From assembly GCA_946183095.1 (NCBI GenBank), contig CAMHBE010000012.1, positions 1 through 15,815 of the forward strand: a stretch of DNA of 15,815 bases, written 5' to 3'. Source of the stretch: an uncultured Clostridia bacterium. GTDB taxonomy: Bacteria > Bacillota > Clostridia > Oscillospirales > Ruminococcaceae. Shown here in pieces: positions 1 through 6,608 of this stretch. The translations under genes and the position numbers were made by a program. The notes beneath the pieces are model-generated. The model saw only the letters and a program-made list of their open reading frames with translations, did not search any database and was not told the DNA's origin. Numbering within the stretch: the first letter of the stretch is position 1; each line of letters opens with the position of its first letter.

Positions 1-99
1 AAACGATCGGAACAGCCGGAGGAGTTGTACGCTGTTGAATCTGCATTCCGTTTACAGTCAACGATCCAACCAAACAATAACGAAATGAGGTATTCATAA
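1..99 (+). other. left-edge stretch: possible 3' end of an upstream gene, or operon leader
   Basis: Frame 1 is open from the window edge for 32 codons and ends in TAA at 97-99, whose last base is the A of the next gene's ATG (TAATG overlap). The translation ends in NNNEMRYS. The tight overlap matches the style of the rest of the cluster, which favours a real C-terminus. Against this, the codons include CGA, TTA, TTG and CCA, which are uncommon in the genes downstream, and the stretch is more AT-rich than they are. It could instead be a leader: AACAGC at 11-16 can pair with GCTGTT at 31-36, and GTTGA...CTG at 34-43 with CAGTCAAC at 55-62, and these two stems exclude each other. I do not recognise a protein family, and see no clear promoter. 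Confidence 0.3.
87..91 (+). promoter_or_regulatory. ribosome binding site of the sulfate-binding protein gene
   Basis: GAGGT lies 7 nt before the ATG at 99. It supports that start, which is followed directly by a signal peptide. Confidence 0.6.
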
Positions 100-1172
100 T
101 GAAAGGTACATTTTTTAAAACTGCAGCCGCTTCTCTTGCACTTATAACAACATTATTCACGGCAGTGTCATGCGCCAACGCTTCGGCGTCAAATGCGACA
201 GACACCGCAGATACTGCGGGGACCGCACCGGGAACAGGTAAGAATTACTCGATCATAAACGTTTCCTACGACCCCACACGTGAGCTCTATGTCGCGTACA
301 ACGAAGCTTTCAAAAAGCACTGGGAGTCCGGACACGATTCCACTGTAGAGATAACCCAGTCACACGGCGGTTCCGGCAAGCAGGCTCTCGAAGTCGCAAA
401 CGGCAACCCCGCAGATGTGGTGACTTTAGCTCTCGAATATGATGTGAACTCGGTACGCGACGCGGGACTTATCGAACCCGGCTGGGTAAGCGAGTTCCCG
501 CTCGACAGCTCGCCCTACACATCGACTATCGTTTTCCTTGTAAGAAAGGGCAATCCGAAGAATATTCTCGACTGGGGCGACCTTGCAAGAGAAGGTGTCG
601 GCGTTATAACTCCGAACCCCAAGACCTCCGGCGGCGCACGTTGGAACTACCTTGCCGCCTGGGCGTGGGCGCAGAAGGAGTACGGCGGTGATGAGTCAAA
701 GGTCATCGACTATATCAAGAAGGTCTACGCAAATGTTCTGGTGCTCGATTCGGGCGCGCGCGGCTCAACAAACTCCTTTGTCGAGAACAAGCAGGGCGAT
801 GTGCTGCTCGCGTGGGAAAACGAAGCGTTCCTCTCTCTGAAGGAATACCCGGACGACTACGAGATAGTTACCCCGAGCATAAGCATACTTGCACAGCCCT
901 CCGTTGCCATTGTGGATAAAGTTGTTGACAAGAACGGCACACGCGAGGTAGCTACCGAGTATCTGAATTACCTCTACTCCGAGGAAGCTCAGAGAATAGC
1001 CGGTGAAAATTTCTATCGCCCGTCCAATGAAAAGGTACTTGCGGAATTTAAGGATGTGTTCGACCTCAACATCAACCTTGTCACCATAAATGATTTCGGC
1101 GGCTGGGACGAAGCATTCGCAAAGCATTTCACAGACGGCGGACTGTTCGATCAGATCTATGAACAGGATTGA
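99..1172 (+). CDS. sbp: sulfate ABC transporter substrate-binding lipoprotein (Sbp/CysP type)
   Basis: Extracellular receptor that captures sulfate (possibly thiosulfate) and delivers it to the CysT/CysW/CysA transporter encoded next. The 357-residue protein begins with a signal peptide (K2, K7, then a hydrophobic run 9-23) ending in a lipobox-like AVSC with Cys25, so it is probably lipid-anchored, as expected in a Gram-positive cell. Residues 26-47 are an Ala/Thr/Ser/Asp-rich linker. The mature domain starts with the family signature SYDPTRELY at 56-64, and SHGGSGKQ at 88-95 is the ligand-binding loop typical of Sbp/CysP. Length and the motif set fit the family throughout. Sulfate rather than molybdate is inferred from these motifs and from the sulfate-assimilation genes downstream; the choice between Sbp and CysP cannot be made from sequence alone. 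It is followed by a 78-nt gap with a strong hairpin. Confidence 0.93.
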   Translation: MKGTFFKTAAASLALITTLFTAVSCANASASNATDTADTAGTAPGTGKNYSIINVSYDPTRELYVAYNEAFKKHWESGHDSTVEITQSHGGSGKQALEVANGNPADVVTLALEYDVNSVRDAGLIEPGWVSEFPLDSSPYTSTIVFLVRKGNPKNILDWGDLAREGVGVITPNPKTSGGARWNYLAAWAWAQKEYGGDESKVIDYIKKVYANVLVLDSGARGSTNSFVENKQGDVLLAWENEAFLSLKEYPDDYEIVTPSISILAQPSVAIVDKVVDKNGTREVATEYLNYLYSEEAQRIAGENFYRPSNEKVLAEFKDVFDLNINLVTINDFGGWDEAFAKHFTDGGLFDQIYEQD

Positions 1173-1202
1173 TTGCTTTCTTTCTCTCTTTCCGATAAAT
1201 TG

Positions 1203-1232
1203 GTATATCCCTGCCTTCGGGCGGGGATATAC
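1203..1232 (+). repeat. 13-bp stem-loop with TTCG tetraloop between binding-protein and permease genes
   Basis: GTATATCCCTGCC (1203-1215) pairs with GGCGGGGATATAC (1220-1232) around the loop TTCG (1216-1219). There are 13 pairs, one of them G-U, closed by the very stable C(UUCG)G cap. No T-run follows, so it is a poor intrinsic terminator. It sits between the stop of the binding-protein gene and the cysT ribosome binding site. Stem-loops at this place in ABC-importer operons often protect the upstream mRNA or partly stop transcription, giving more binding protein than permease. That role is inferred here. Confidence 0.75.
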
Positions 1233-1235
1233 TGC

Positions 1236-1243
1236 AAAAGGTG
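1236..1243 (+). promoter_or_regulatory. ribosome binding site fixing the cysT start
   Basis: AAAAGGTG lies 7 nt before ATG 1251, just after the hairpin. It favours that ATG over the in-frame TTG at 1173, which would place the hairpin inside the coding region. Confidence 0.6.
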
Positions 1244-1250
1244 TAGTTTT

Positions 1251-2081
1251 ATGAAAAACAATAAAAGGATCATTCCGGGTTTCGGGATATCAATGGGTGT
1301 AACTCTCGCGCTGATGAGCATAATGGTGCTGATACCGCTGGCATCGCTCGTGGTGTTCACCGCGAAAATGGACTTTTCGGATATCATAAAAGTCATCACC
1401 CGCCCGCGTGTCGTTGCGAGCTTTGAGGTGACACTGCTCACCGCGTTCATTGCCTCGGTCATCAACGCGGTCATGGGTGTGATACTTGCATGGGTGCTTG
1501 TACGCTACAATTTTCCCGGGAAACGCATACTCGACGGTATGATAGAGCTTCCGTTCGCATTGCCTACCGCGGTAGCCGGCATCTCCCTCACCTCGCTGTA
1601 TGCGGACTCCGGCTGGATAGGCGGGATCTTCGCGAACATGGGCATAAAGATAGCCTATACCCGTATCGGCATAACGATCGCACTGATATTTATAGGTATC
1701 CCTTTTGTTGTGCGCACCGTACAGCCCGTGCTCGAGAAGCTCGACCCGCTGTATGAGGAAGCTGCCGGCATACTCGGCGCAAGCCGCACGCTCACATTCC
1801 GGAAAGTTATACTGCCGGAACTGCGCCCCGCGATATTCACAGGCTTCGGGCTTGCGTTCGGGCGCTGTCTCGGCGAATACGGCAGTGTCGTATTCATCGC
1901 CGGGAACCAGCCATACGAAACGGAGATAACTCCGCTCATAATAATGTCGGAATTACAGGAATACGACTACTCCAGCGCCACCGCGATCGCGCTTGTCATG
2001 CTGGCTGCGGCATTCCTGATACTGTTCCTCGTGAACCTGATACAGATACGGAACTCGAAGATACTGAAAGGGGGGCACTGA
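1251..2081 (+). CDS. cysT: sulfate ABC transporter permease CysT (CysU)
   Basis: Membrane-spanning half of the sulfate importer channel, pairing with CysW and coupled to the ATPase CysA. The 276-residue protein starts MKNNKR and has a first membrane segment at about 13-35, followed by several more hydrophobic segments, as expected for a six-helix binding-protein-dependent permease. The cytoplasmic EAA loop that contacts the ATPase is clear at about 169-190: EEAAGILGAS, then FRKVILPELRPA. It is followed by the family-typical GRCLGEYGSVVFIAGN stretch. I chose ATG 1251 because of its ribosome binding site; a TTG 78 nt upstream is in frame but would add a Cys-rich tail translated from the hairpin. 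Only 1 nt separates its stop from the cysW start. Confidence 0.93.
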   Translation: MKNNKRIIPGFGISMGVTLALMSIMVLIPLASLVVFTAKMDFSDIIKVITRPRVVASFEVTLLTAFIASVINAVMGVILAWVLVRYNFPGKRILDGMIELPFALPTAVAGISLTSLYADSGWIGGIFANMGIKIAYTRIGITIALIFIGIPFVVRTVQPVLEKLDPLYEEAAGILGASRTLTFRKVILPELRPAIFTGFGLAFGRCLGEYGSVVFIAGNQPYETEITPLIIMSELQEYDYSSATAIALVMLAAAFLILFLVNLIQIRNSKILKGGH

Positions 2082-2082
2082 A

Positions 2083-2955
2083 ATGTCAGCAGGAAATAAG
2101 CAGGTGTTCTCCCGAGAAGGCAGCACCGGGATACACGCACAGACCGCAGGCTCGAAAGCTGTGAAGATAATACTGATAACCGTAAGTGTGATATTCCTGT
2201 TTGTGATGCTTGTGATGCCGCTTATAACGGTAATTTACGAAGCATTCCGCAAAGGACTCGTCCCGTACCTCGAAGCCATATCAGACTCCGACACGATAAG
2301 TGCGCTGCTGCTGACGCTTGAAGCAACGGTCATTGCGGTACTGATAAATACGGTTTTCGGATTGTTCGCGGCGTGGGCGATATCGAAATTCCGCTTTCAC
2401 GGCAAGAAACTTCTTGTGACGCTCATAGACCTGCCCGTGACAGTCTCCCCGATAATCGCGGGACTTATCTTTGTGCTCACATTCGGACGACAGAGCGCCA
2501 TATACCCGCTCCTCGAAAGCATTGACTTCATGGTGGTGTATGCAGTGCCGGGAATTATCCTCGCGACGGTATTTGTTACATTCCCGTTCATTTCCCGCGA
2601 GATACTGCCCGTGCTTGAGGCGCAGGGAACGGACGAGGAAGAAGCCGCCGCGCTCATGGGCGCAAAGGGCTTCACCATATTCCGCCGGGTCACGCTCCCG
2701 CATATAAAGTGGGCGCTGCTGTACGGCATAGTTCTGTGTGCTGCTCGTGCAATGGGCGAGTTCGGCGCGGTATCTGTACTTTCGGGGCATCTTCGCGGCA
2801 GGACCGTGACGCTGCCGCTGCAGGTGGAGATACTTTTCGGCGATAACAAGTTCATGCCGGCATTTGCGGTATCGTCGATACTTGTGGTGCTTGCAATAGT
2901 AATACTTATCGTGCGAAGCATCGTAGAGTATATCGGAAAGAGACGAGGCGAGTAG
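2083..2955 (+). CDS. cysW: sulfate ABC transporter permease CysW
   Basis: Second transmembrane subunit of the sulfate importer, forming a heterodimer with CysT. The 290-residue protein has a polar, probably cytoplasmic N-terminal tail of about 26 residues, then a hydrophobic segment from about residue 27 and further membrane segments. The EAA loop is EEAAALMGAKGFTIFRR starting near residue 186, followed by LPHIKWALLYG and the conserved RAMGEFGAVSVLSGH. The binding site AAGGGGGG at 2068-2075 lies at the end of cysT, 7 nt before the ATG, so translation of the two permeases is likely coupled. Paralogy with CysT is evident from the shared EAA and GEFG/GEYG motifs. The assignment to W rather than T rests on gene order and on the SGHLRGRTVTLPL segment. 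Confidence 0.93.
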   Translation: MSAGNKQVFSREGSTGIHAQTAGSKAVKIILITVSVIFLFVMLVMPLITVIYEAFRKGLVPYLEAISDSDTISALLLTLEATVIAVLINTVFGLFAAWAISKFRFHGKKLLVTLIDLPVTVSPIIAGLIFVLTFGRQSAIYPLLESIDFMVVYAVPGIILATVFVTFPFISREILPVLEAQGTDEEEAAALMGAKGFTIFRRVTLPHIKWALLYGIVLCAARAMGEFGAVSVLSGHLRGRTVTLPLQVEILFGDNKFMPAFAVSSILVVLAIVILIVRSIVEYIGKRRGE

Positions 2956-2960
2956 GGTCA

Positions 2961-2973
2961 GCTCCTTCGGAGC
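2961..2973 (+). repeat. short hairpin upstream of cysA
   Basis: GCTCCTTCGGAGC is a perfect palindrome around TTC: five pairs (GCTCC/GGAGC) with a three-base loop. It sits in the 30-nt gap between the cysW stop and the cysA start, immediately before the GGAGG binding site. It shares the CCTTCGG core with the larger hairpin at 1203-1232. No T-run follows, so it is not an intrinsic terminator. Confidence 0.5.
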
Positions 2974-2975
2974 AT

Positions 2976-2980
2976 GGAGG
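2976..2980 (+). promoter_or_regulatory. ribosome binding site fixing the cysA start
   Basis: GGAGG lies 5 nt before ATG 2986. An in-frame ATG at 2974 overlaps this motif and would add MEVI, so 2986 is the better start. Confidence 0.7.
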
Positions 2981-2985
2981 TCATA

Positions 2986-4044
2986 ATGTATCTGGAACTG
3001 AAAAACATCAACAAGTCCTACGGCGATTTCAAAGCCTCGGACAACGTGAATTTTGAGATAGAAAAAGGCAAGCTCGTGGCTCTGCTGGGTCCGTCCGGAA
3101 GCGGCAAGACCACGATACTCCGCATGATAGCGGGACTTGAAAACCCCGACAGCGGTGATATCATCATTGACGGAAAAGTAGTCAACGGTGTTCCCGCCAG
3201 CGAGCGCGGCATCGGCTTTGTGTTCCAGAGCTACGCGCTGTTCCGCTATATGACAGTGTTTGACAACATCGCATTCGGGCTGAAAGTCCGCAGGATGAAC
3301 AAAACGGCGATAAAAGAACGTGTTACCGAGCTTGTGAAGCTCATCGGACTGGAGGGCTTCGAGAAGCGGTATCCGTCACAGCTTTCCGGCGGACAGCGCC
3401 AGCGTGTGGCATTTGCAAGGGCTCTTGCGCCAAATCCGCAGGTGCTGCTGCTTGACGAGCCGTTTGCCGCCATAGACGCAAAGGTGCGTCAGGAACTGCG
3501 CAAGTGGCTGAAAGATATGATACACAAGCTCGGTGTTACGGGCATTTTCGTTACCCACGATCAGGACGAAGCGATAGAAGTTTCCGACGAGATAATAGTC
3601 ACCAACAAGGGCAGGGTGGAGCAGACCGGCACGCCGATAGATATCTACCGGAATCCCGCGACCGCGTTCACATCGGCATTTTTCGGCGTGACTTCGGAGC
3701 TTAAAGACTATAAGGCGTTCAAGTCGTTCGATGAACTCGATGAGTACGACAAGGCGATAGTTCGTCCGGAGTTTGTCAAGATCACAAAGAAAAGCGAAGT
3801 GCAGAAATACAAAAGCTCTGCTGTCGAAGGCAGGGTCGAGACAGTGGAGTTCCGCGGAAACTGCATAGAGATCTCGGTGAGCTGCAACGGCAGTATTTTC
3901 AGTGCCCGCCGCAGTCTTGACGAACCTGCGGTTGCGGTCGGCGAGACCGTTGATGTGTTCATCTACCGCATCTTCATCACGCACGGCGATTCGGTAAAGC
4001 TGCTGAAAAACAACGCTGTCCGAGAAGAAACGGTAGTCATCTGA
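2986..4044 (+). CDS. cysA: sulfate ABC transporter ATP-binding protein CysA
   Basis: ATPase that powers sulfate uptake, working as a dimer on the cytoplasmic face of CysT/CysW. In the 352-residue protein the nucleotide-binding domain shows all motifs: Walker A GPSGSGKT (35-42), Q-loop Gln81, the CysA-typical ALFRYMTVFDNIAFGL (84-99), signature LSGGQ (133-137), Walker B VLLLDEP (153-159), D-loop residues around Asp164, and H-loop His191 in VTHDQDEA. The FAAIDAKVR after Walker B differs slightly from the usual FGALDAKVR. Residues after about 235 form the regulatory/TOBE-like C-terminal region seen in sulfate ATPases. Translation starting at ATG 2986 begins MYLELKNINKSYG, matching the family N-terminus. 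It ends 5 nt before hemA. Confidence 0.95.
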   Translation: MYLELKNINKSYGDFKASDNVNFEIEKGKLVALLGPSGSGKTTILRMIAGLENPDSGDIIIDGKVVNGVPASERGIGFVFQSYALFRYMTVFDNIAFGLKVRRMNKTAIKERVTELVKLIGLEGFEKRYPSQLSGGQRQRVAFARALAPNPQVLLLDEPFAAIDAKVRQELRKWLKDMIHKLGVTGIFVTHDQDEAIEVSDEIIVTNKGRVEQTGTPIDIYRNPATAFTSAFFGVTSELKDYKAFKSFDELDEYDKAIVRPEFVKITKKSEVQKYKSSAVEGRVETVEFRGNCIEISVSCNGSIFSARRSLDEPAVAVGETVDVFIYRIFITHGDSVKLLKNNAVREETVVI

Positions 4045-4049
4045 GCGGC

Positions 4050-5144
4050 ATGAAAGCACTTGGGATAAGCTATAAAAATGCGCCGTTATCCATTCGGGAG
4101 CGTTTCTCGTTTGATGCGCAGAAACGTGGAGCTATACGTTCGGCGCTTGGGTCTTCCGTCGTTATCTGCACCTGCAACCGCACCGAGCTGTACTTCACCG
4201 ACGCTGATACCGGTAAAGCTGCCGCCCTGCTCACAGAACTGCCGGGCATCGGAAATATCACGGAATACCTGCGTATCTACGAGGACACCGGCGCACTGCG
4301 GCATCTGTTCCGTGTGACCTGCGGGATAGATTCCATGATACTCGGCGAGGACGAGATACTGCGGCAGGTGAAAGAAGCCTACACGGAAGCGTCAGCCGCC
4401 GGCAGCACCGACTTTGAACTGAACACGGCATTTCAGACTGCAATGACCTGCGCAAAGCGGATAAAGACGGAAACGGCATTGTCAAAAACGCCGGTCTCGG
4501 CTGCAACTATCGCGGCGAATGAGGCGGCAAAGCTCGGCGATGACGTGAATATCCTGATGATCGGCGCAAGCGGGAAGATCGGCTCCTCAACGCTGAAAAA
4601 TCTGCTTCCCCGCCCGAACGTGCATATCACCCAGACTGCCCGTGCGCACTCCGCCGGAACGATGCAGTATGACGGCGTGCGGACAGTCCCTTACGACAGG
4701 CGCTACGACTTTGCCGACAGCGCGGACTGCATAATCAGCGCTACCGCAAGTCCGCATTTCACGCTTACGAAGGAGCGGCTGGGCGCGGCACTGCACACGA
4801 AAAAGCCCCGGCTTCTGATCGACCTTGCCGTACCGCCGGATATCGAGCGCGGAGCTGCGGAACTTGACGGCGTGCGGCTCATCGGGATAGACGATCTCGG
4901 CGAGCTTGCAAGACACAACAACGAGCTGAAAATGTCGGCGGCGGAACAGGCGGAGAACATCATAAACGAGGAACTTGACGAGCTGCTGAAACGGCTTGCG
5001 TTCCACAGCTTCATGCCCGAGCTTGAAAAGGCGAAAGCCGCGGCAGACAGGCTTACGTTTGAGCAATTGCTGTACAGGCTGCGTGACGGGCTTAACGCCG
5101 GACAATTCTCGGCGGTGCTGAAGATCCTCGTAGAAATGGAGTGA
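4050..5144 (+). CDS. hemA: glutamyl-tRNA reductase (short form)
   Basis: First committed enzyme of the C5 pathway: reduces glutamyl-tRNA(Glu) with NADPH to glutamate-1-semialdehyde, which HemL (8997-10277) converts to 5-aminolevulinate. The 364-residue protein begins MKALGISYKNAPLSIRERF. The catalytic motif is TCNRTE with nucleophile Cys42, followed by GIDSMILGEDEILRQVK and the conserved AVPPDIE and IDDL segments of the nucleotide-binding domain. Two oddities stand out. The usual GAGEMG-like loop reads GASGKIG (GxxGxxG). The C-terminal dimerisation domain is short, so the protein lacks about 50 residues compared with typical enzymes of about 415 residues. The binding site is weak (GAGCGG), which suggests coupling to cysA 5 nt upstream. 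Its place among siroheme genes suggests it serves cofactor supply for sulfite reductase. Confidence 0.92.
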   Translation: MKALGISYKNAPLSIRERFSFDAQKRGAIRSALGSSVVICTCNRTELYFTDADTGKAAALLTELPGIGNITEYLRIYEDTGALRHLFRVTCGIDSMILGEDEILRQVKEAYTEASAAGSTDFELNTAFQTAMTCAKRIKTETALSKTPVSAATIAANEAAKLGDDVNILMIGASGKIGSSTLKNLLPRPNVHITQTARAHSAGTMQYDGVRTVPYDRRYDFADSADCIISATASPHFTLTKERLGAALHTKKPRLLIDLAVPPDIERGAAELDGVRLIGIDDLGELARHNNELKMSAAEQAENIINEELDELLKRLAFHSFMPELEKAKAAADRLTFEQLLYRLRDGLNAGQFSAVLKILVEME

Positions 5145-5148
5145 GCAA

Positions 5149-5757
5149 ATGGCATTCTTCCCGTTCTTCATCGACATTTCGGGCAGGAACATCCTGATCG
5201 TCGGCGGCGGCAAAGTCGCTTTGCGAAAGGCGGAAAAGCTGCTGCCCTTCGGCGCGGATATCGCGGCAGTCTCGCCCTTGTTCTGCGGGGGATTTGCCGC
5301 GCTTGACGGTGTAATGCTTTACTGCCGGGAGTTCCGTGACAGCGACATTGACGGTGCTTTCGCGGTCATTGGGGCAACAGACGACAGAGCGTTGAACGCG
5401 CATATCTACCGCATTTGCACCGAACGGAACATTCCCGTGAACACAGTTGATGACCCGGAGAACTGCGGTTTTTACTTTCCGGCTCTGGTGCAGTCCGGGA
5501 ACGTGACCTGCGGCATTTCCACAGGCGGCGCAAGTCCGATATTCGCGCGTTACGTAAAGGAAAAAGCAGCCGGTGTGCTCGATGAGAAAACGCTTGCGGC
5601 GGGTGAGGTACTCGCAAGGTACAGACCCGTAATAAAGCGGAAGTTTCACACCGAGGAACAGCGGAAGTCCGCTGCGGAGAAGCTGCTCGGACGCTGCACA
5701 GACGGCAGGGAACTGCCGACGGACGAAGAAATAAACGAACTGTTGGAGAGCCTATGA
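5149..5757 (+). CDS. precorrin-2 dehydrogenase (SirC/Met8/CysG N-terminal family), possibly also sirohydrochlorin ferrochelatase
   Basis: Oxidises precorrin-2 to sirohydrochlorin with NAD+ in siroheme synthesis; relatives such as Met8 and CysG also insert iron. The 202-residue protein has an N-terminal Rossmann fold with ILIVGGGKVALRKAEKLL (about 16-33), the conserved NTVDDPENCGFYFPAL with Asp101 at the position of the essential Asp of CysG/Met8, and ISTGGASPIFAR (123-134). The last 60-70 residues form a small helical domain. GGAG at 5138-5141 lies in the end of hemA, 4 nt upstream of which the gap is spanned. No separate SirB/CbiK-type chelatase is in the window, so this protein may carry both activities, or iron insertion may be encoded elsewhere. 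In some clostridia this domain is fused to HemA; here the genes are separate but adjacent. Confidence 0.9.
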   Translation: MAFFPFFIDISGRNILIVGGGKVALRKAEKLLPFGADIAAVSPLFCGGFAALDGVMLYCREFRDSDIDGAFAVIGATDDRALNAHIYRICTERNIPVNTVDDPENCGFYFPALVQSGNVTCGISTGGASPIFARYVKEKAAGVLDEKTLAAGEVLARYRPVIKRKFHTEEQRKSAAEKLLGRCTDGRELPTDEEINELLESL

Positions 5758-6608
5758 GAATTCGCATCGGAACACGAAAAAGCAAGCTGGCGCTGATACA
5801 GTCGGAACTCGCCGCAAACGCGATAAAAGCGGCATTCCCGGACGCCGAAACGGAGCTTGTACATATTACGACAAAGGGCGACATCATACTCGACAAGCCG
5901 CTCGAAAAGATAGGCGGCAAGGGCGTTTTCATAGATGAGATCGAACGTTCAATGCTCGCCTGCGAGATAGATATCGCCGTCCACAGCGCGAAGGATCTTC
6001 CGCTTGAAATTGCCGCGGGACCCTGTATCTGCGCAGTGCTCCCCCGTGCGGACGCGCATGATGTCCTTGTTACCCGCAGGGGCGGGAAACTTCCGGAAAA
6101 TCCGGTCATCGGAACGAGCAGTACCCGCCGTGCCGCAGGAGTGCGTAAACTGCTGCCGGGGGCTGTTGCCGCCGATATCCGCGGTAACGTAGATACGCGG
6201 CTGCAAAAGCTGTATGACGGGCAGTACGATGCCATAGTGCTTGCGGCAGCGGGACTTACGCGGCTTGGGGCACTGACAGATAAAAGGTTTGGATTTGAAA
6301 GCATCGGCTTTGAAACACTTGTCCCCGCGCCCTGTCAGGGCATTATCGCGGTGCAGTCCCGTGTCGGCGCGATCGCGGATGAGCTGCGCGGGATAAGCGA
6401 CAGCGATACATATTTGTGCTTTGAGACTGAGCGAAAAGTGCTTGAACTGCTTAATGCGGGGTGTTCGTCACCGGCGGGCGCGTTTGCGGAAATGAGAGAC
6501 GGTGTGATCACTCTGACAGTCACAAAGGATCAGCAGAAACGCCTTACCGGGACAGCGCCGGTGAGTGAACGTTTCTTACTTGCGGAAAGGCTGGTGGGTG
6601 CGCTGTGA
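5754..6608 (+). CDS. hemC: porphobilinogen deaminase (hydroxymethylbilane synthase)
   Basis: Joins four porphobilinogen units into hydroxymethylbilane, using a covalently bound dipyrromethane cofactor. The 284-residue protein starts RIRIGTRKSKLAL, and shows the catalytic Asp81 in HSAKDLP, the arginine-rich substrate region GTSSTRRAAG and RGNVDTRLQKL, and LVPAPCQGIIAVQ. Cofactor-bearing Cys237 lies in NAGCSSPAG. It is somewhat shorter than the roughly 310 residues of the E. coli enzyme, mainly at the C-terminus, but all key residues are present. The ATG overlaps the previous stop (ATGA at 5754-5757) and GGAG at 5745-5748 gives a good start. It works between HemB and the HemD part of the next gene. 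Confidence 0.96.
   Translation: MRIRIGTRKSKLALIQSELAANAIKAAFPDAETELVHITTKGDIILDKPLEKIGGKGVFIDEIERSMLACEIDIAVHSAKDLPLEIAAGPCICAVLPRADAHDVLVTRRGGKLPENPVIGTSSTRRAAGVRKLLPGAVAADIRGNVDTRLQKLYDGQYDAIVLAAAGLTRLGALTDKRFGFESIGFETLVPAPCQGIIAVQSRVGAIADELRGISDSDTYLCFETERKVLELLNAGCSSPAGAFAEMRDGVITLTVTKDQQKRLTGTAPVSERFLLAERLVGAL

Noticed and set aside
1..98. Known riboswitch or T-box leader
   Set aside because: No T-box UGGN motif or recognisable SAM-riboswitch core is visible in the short stretch available.
1203..1232. Intrinsic terminator after the binding-protein gene
   Set aside because: The stem is strong but no T-run follows, and cysT starts 19 nt later with a good binding site; kept as a possible stabilising or attenuating hairpin.
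1173..1250. TTG start at 1173 giving CysT 26 more residues
   Set aside because: No binding site before it, the added part translates the hairpin, and ATG 1251 has AAAAGGTG at good spacing.
5366..6304. Long open frame on the minus strand (about 310 codons) opposite the precorrin-2 dehydrogenase and hemC genes
   Set aside because: Ser/Arg-rich translation with no motifs, antisense to two genes with complete catalytic residues; a by-product of G/C-rich third positions.
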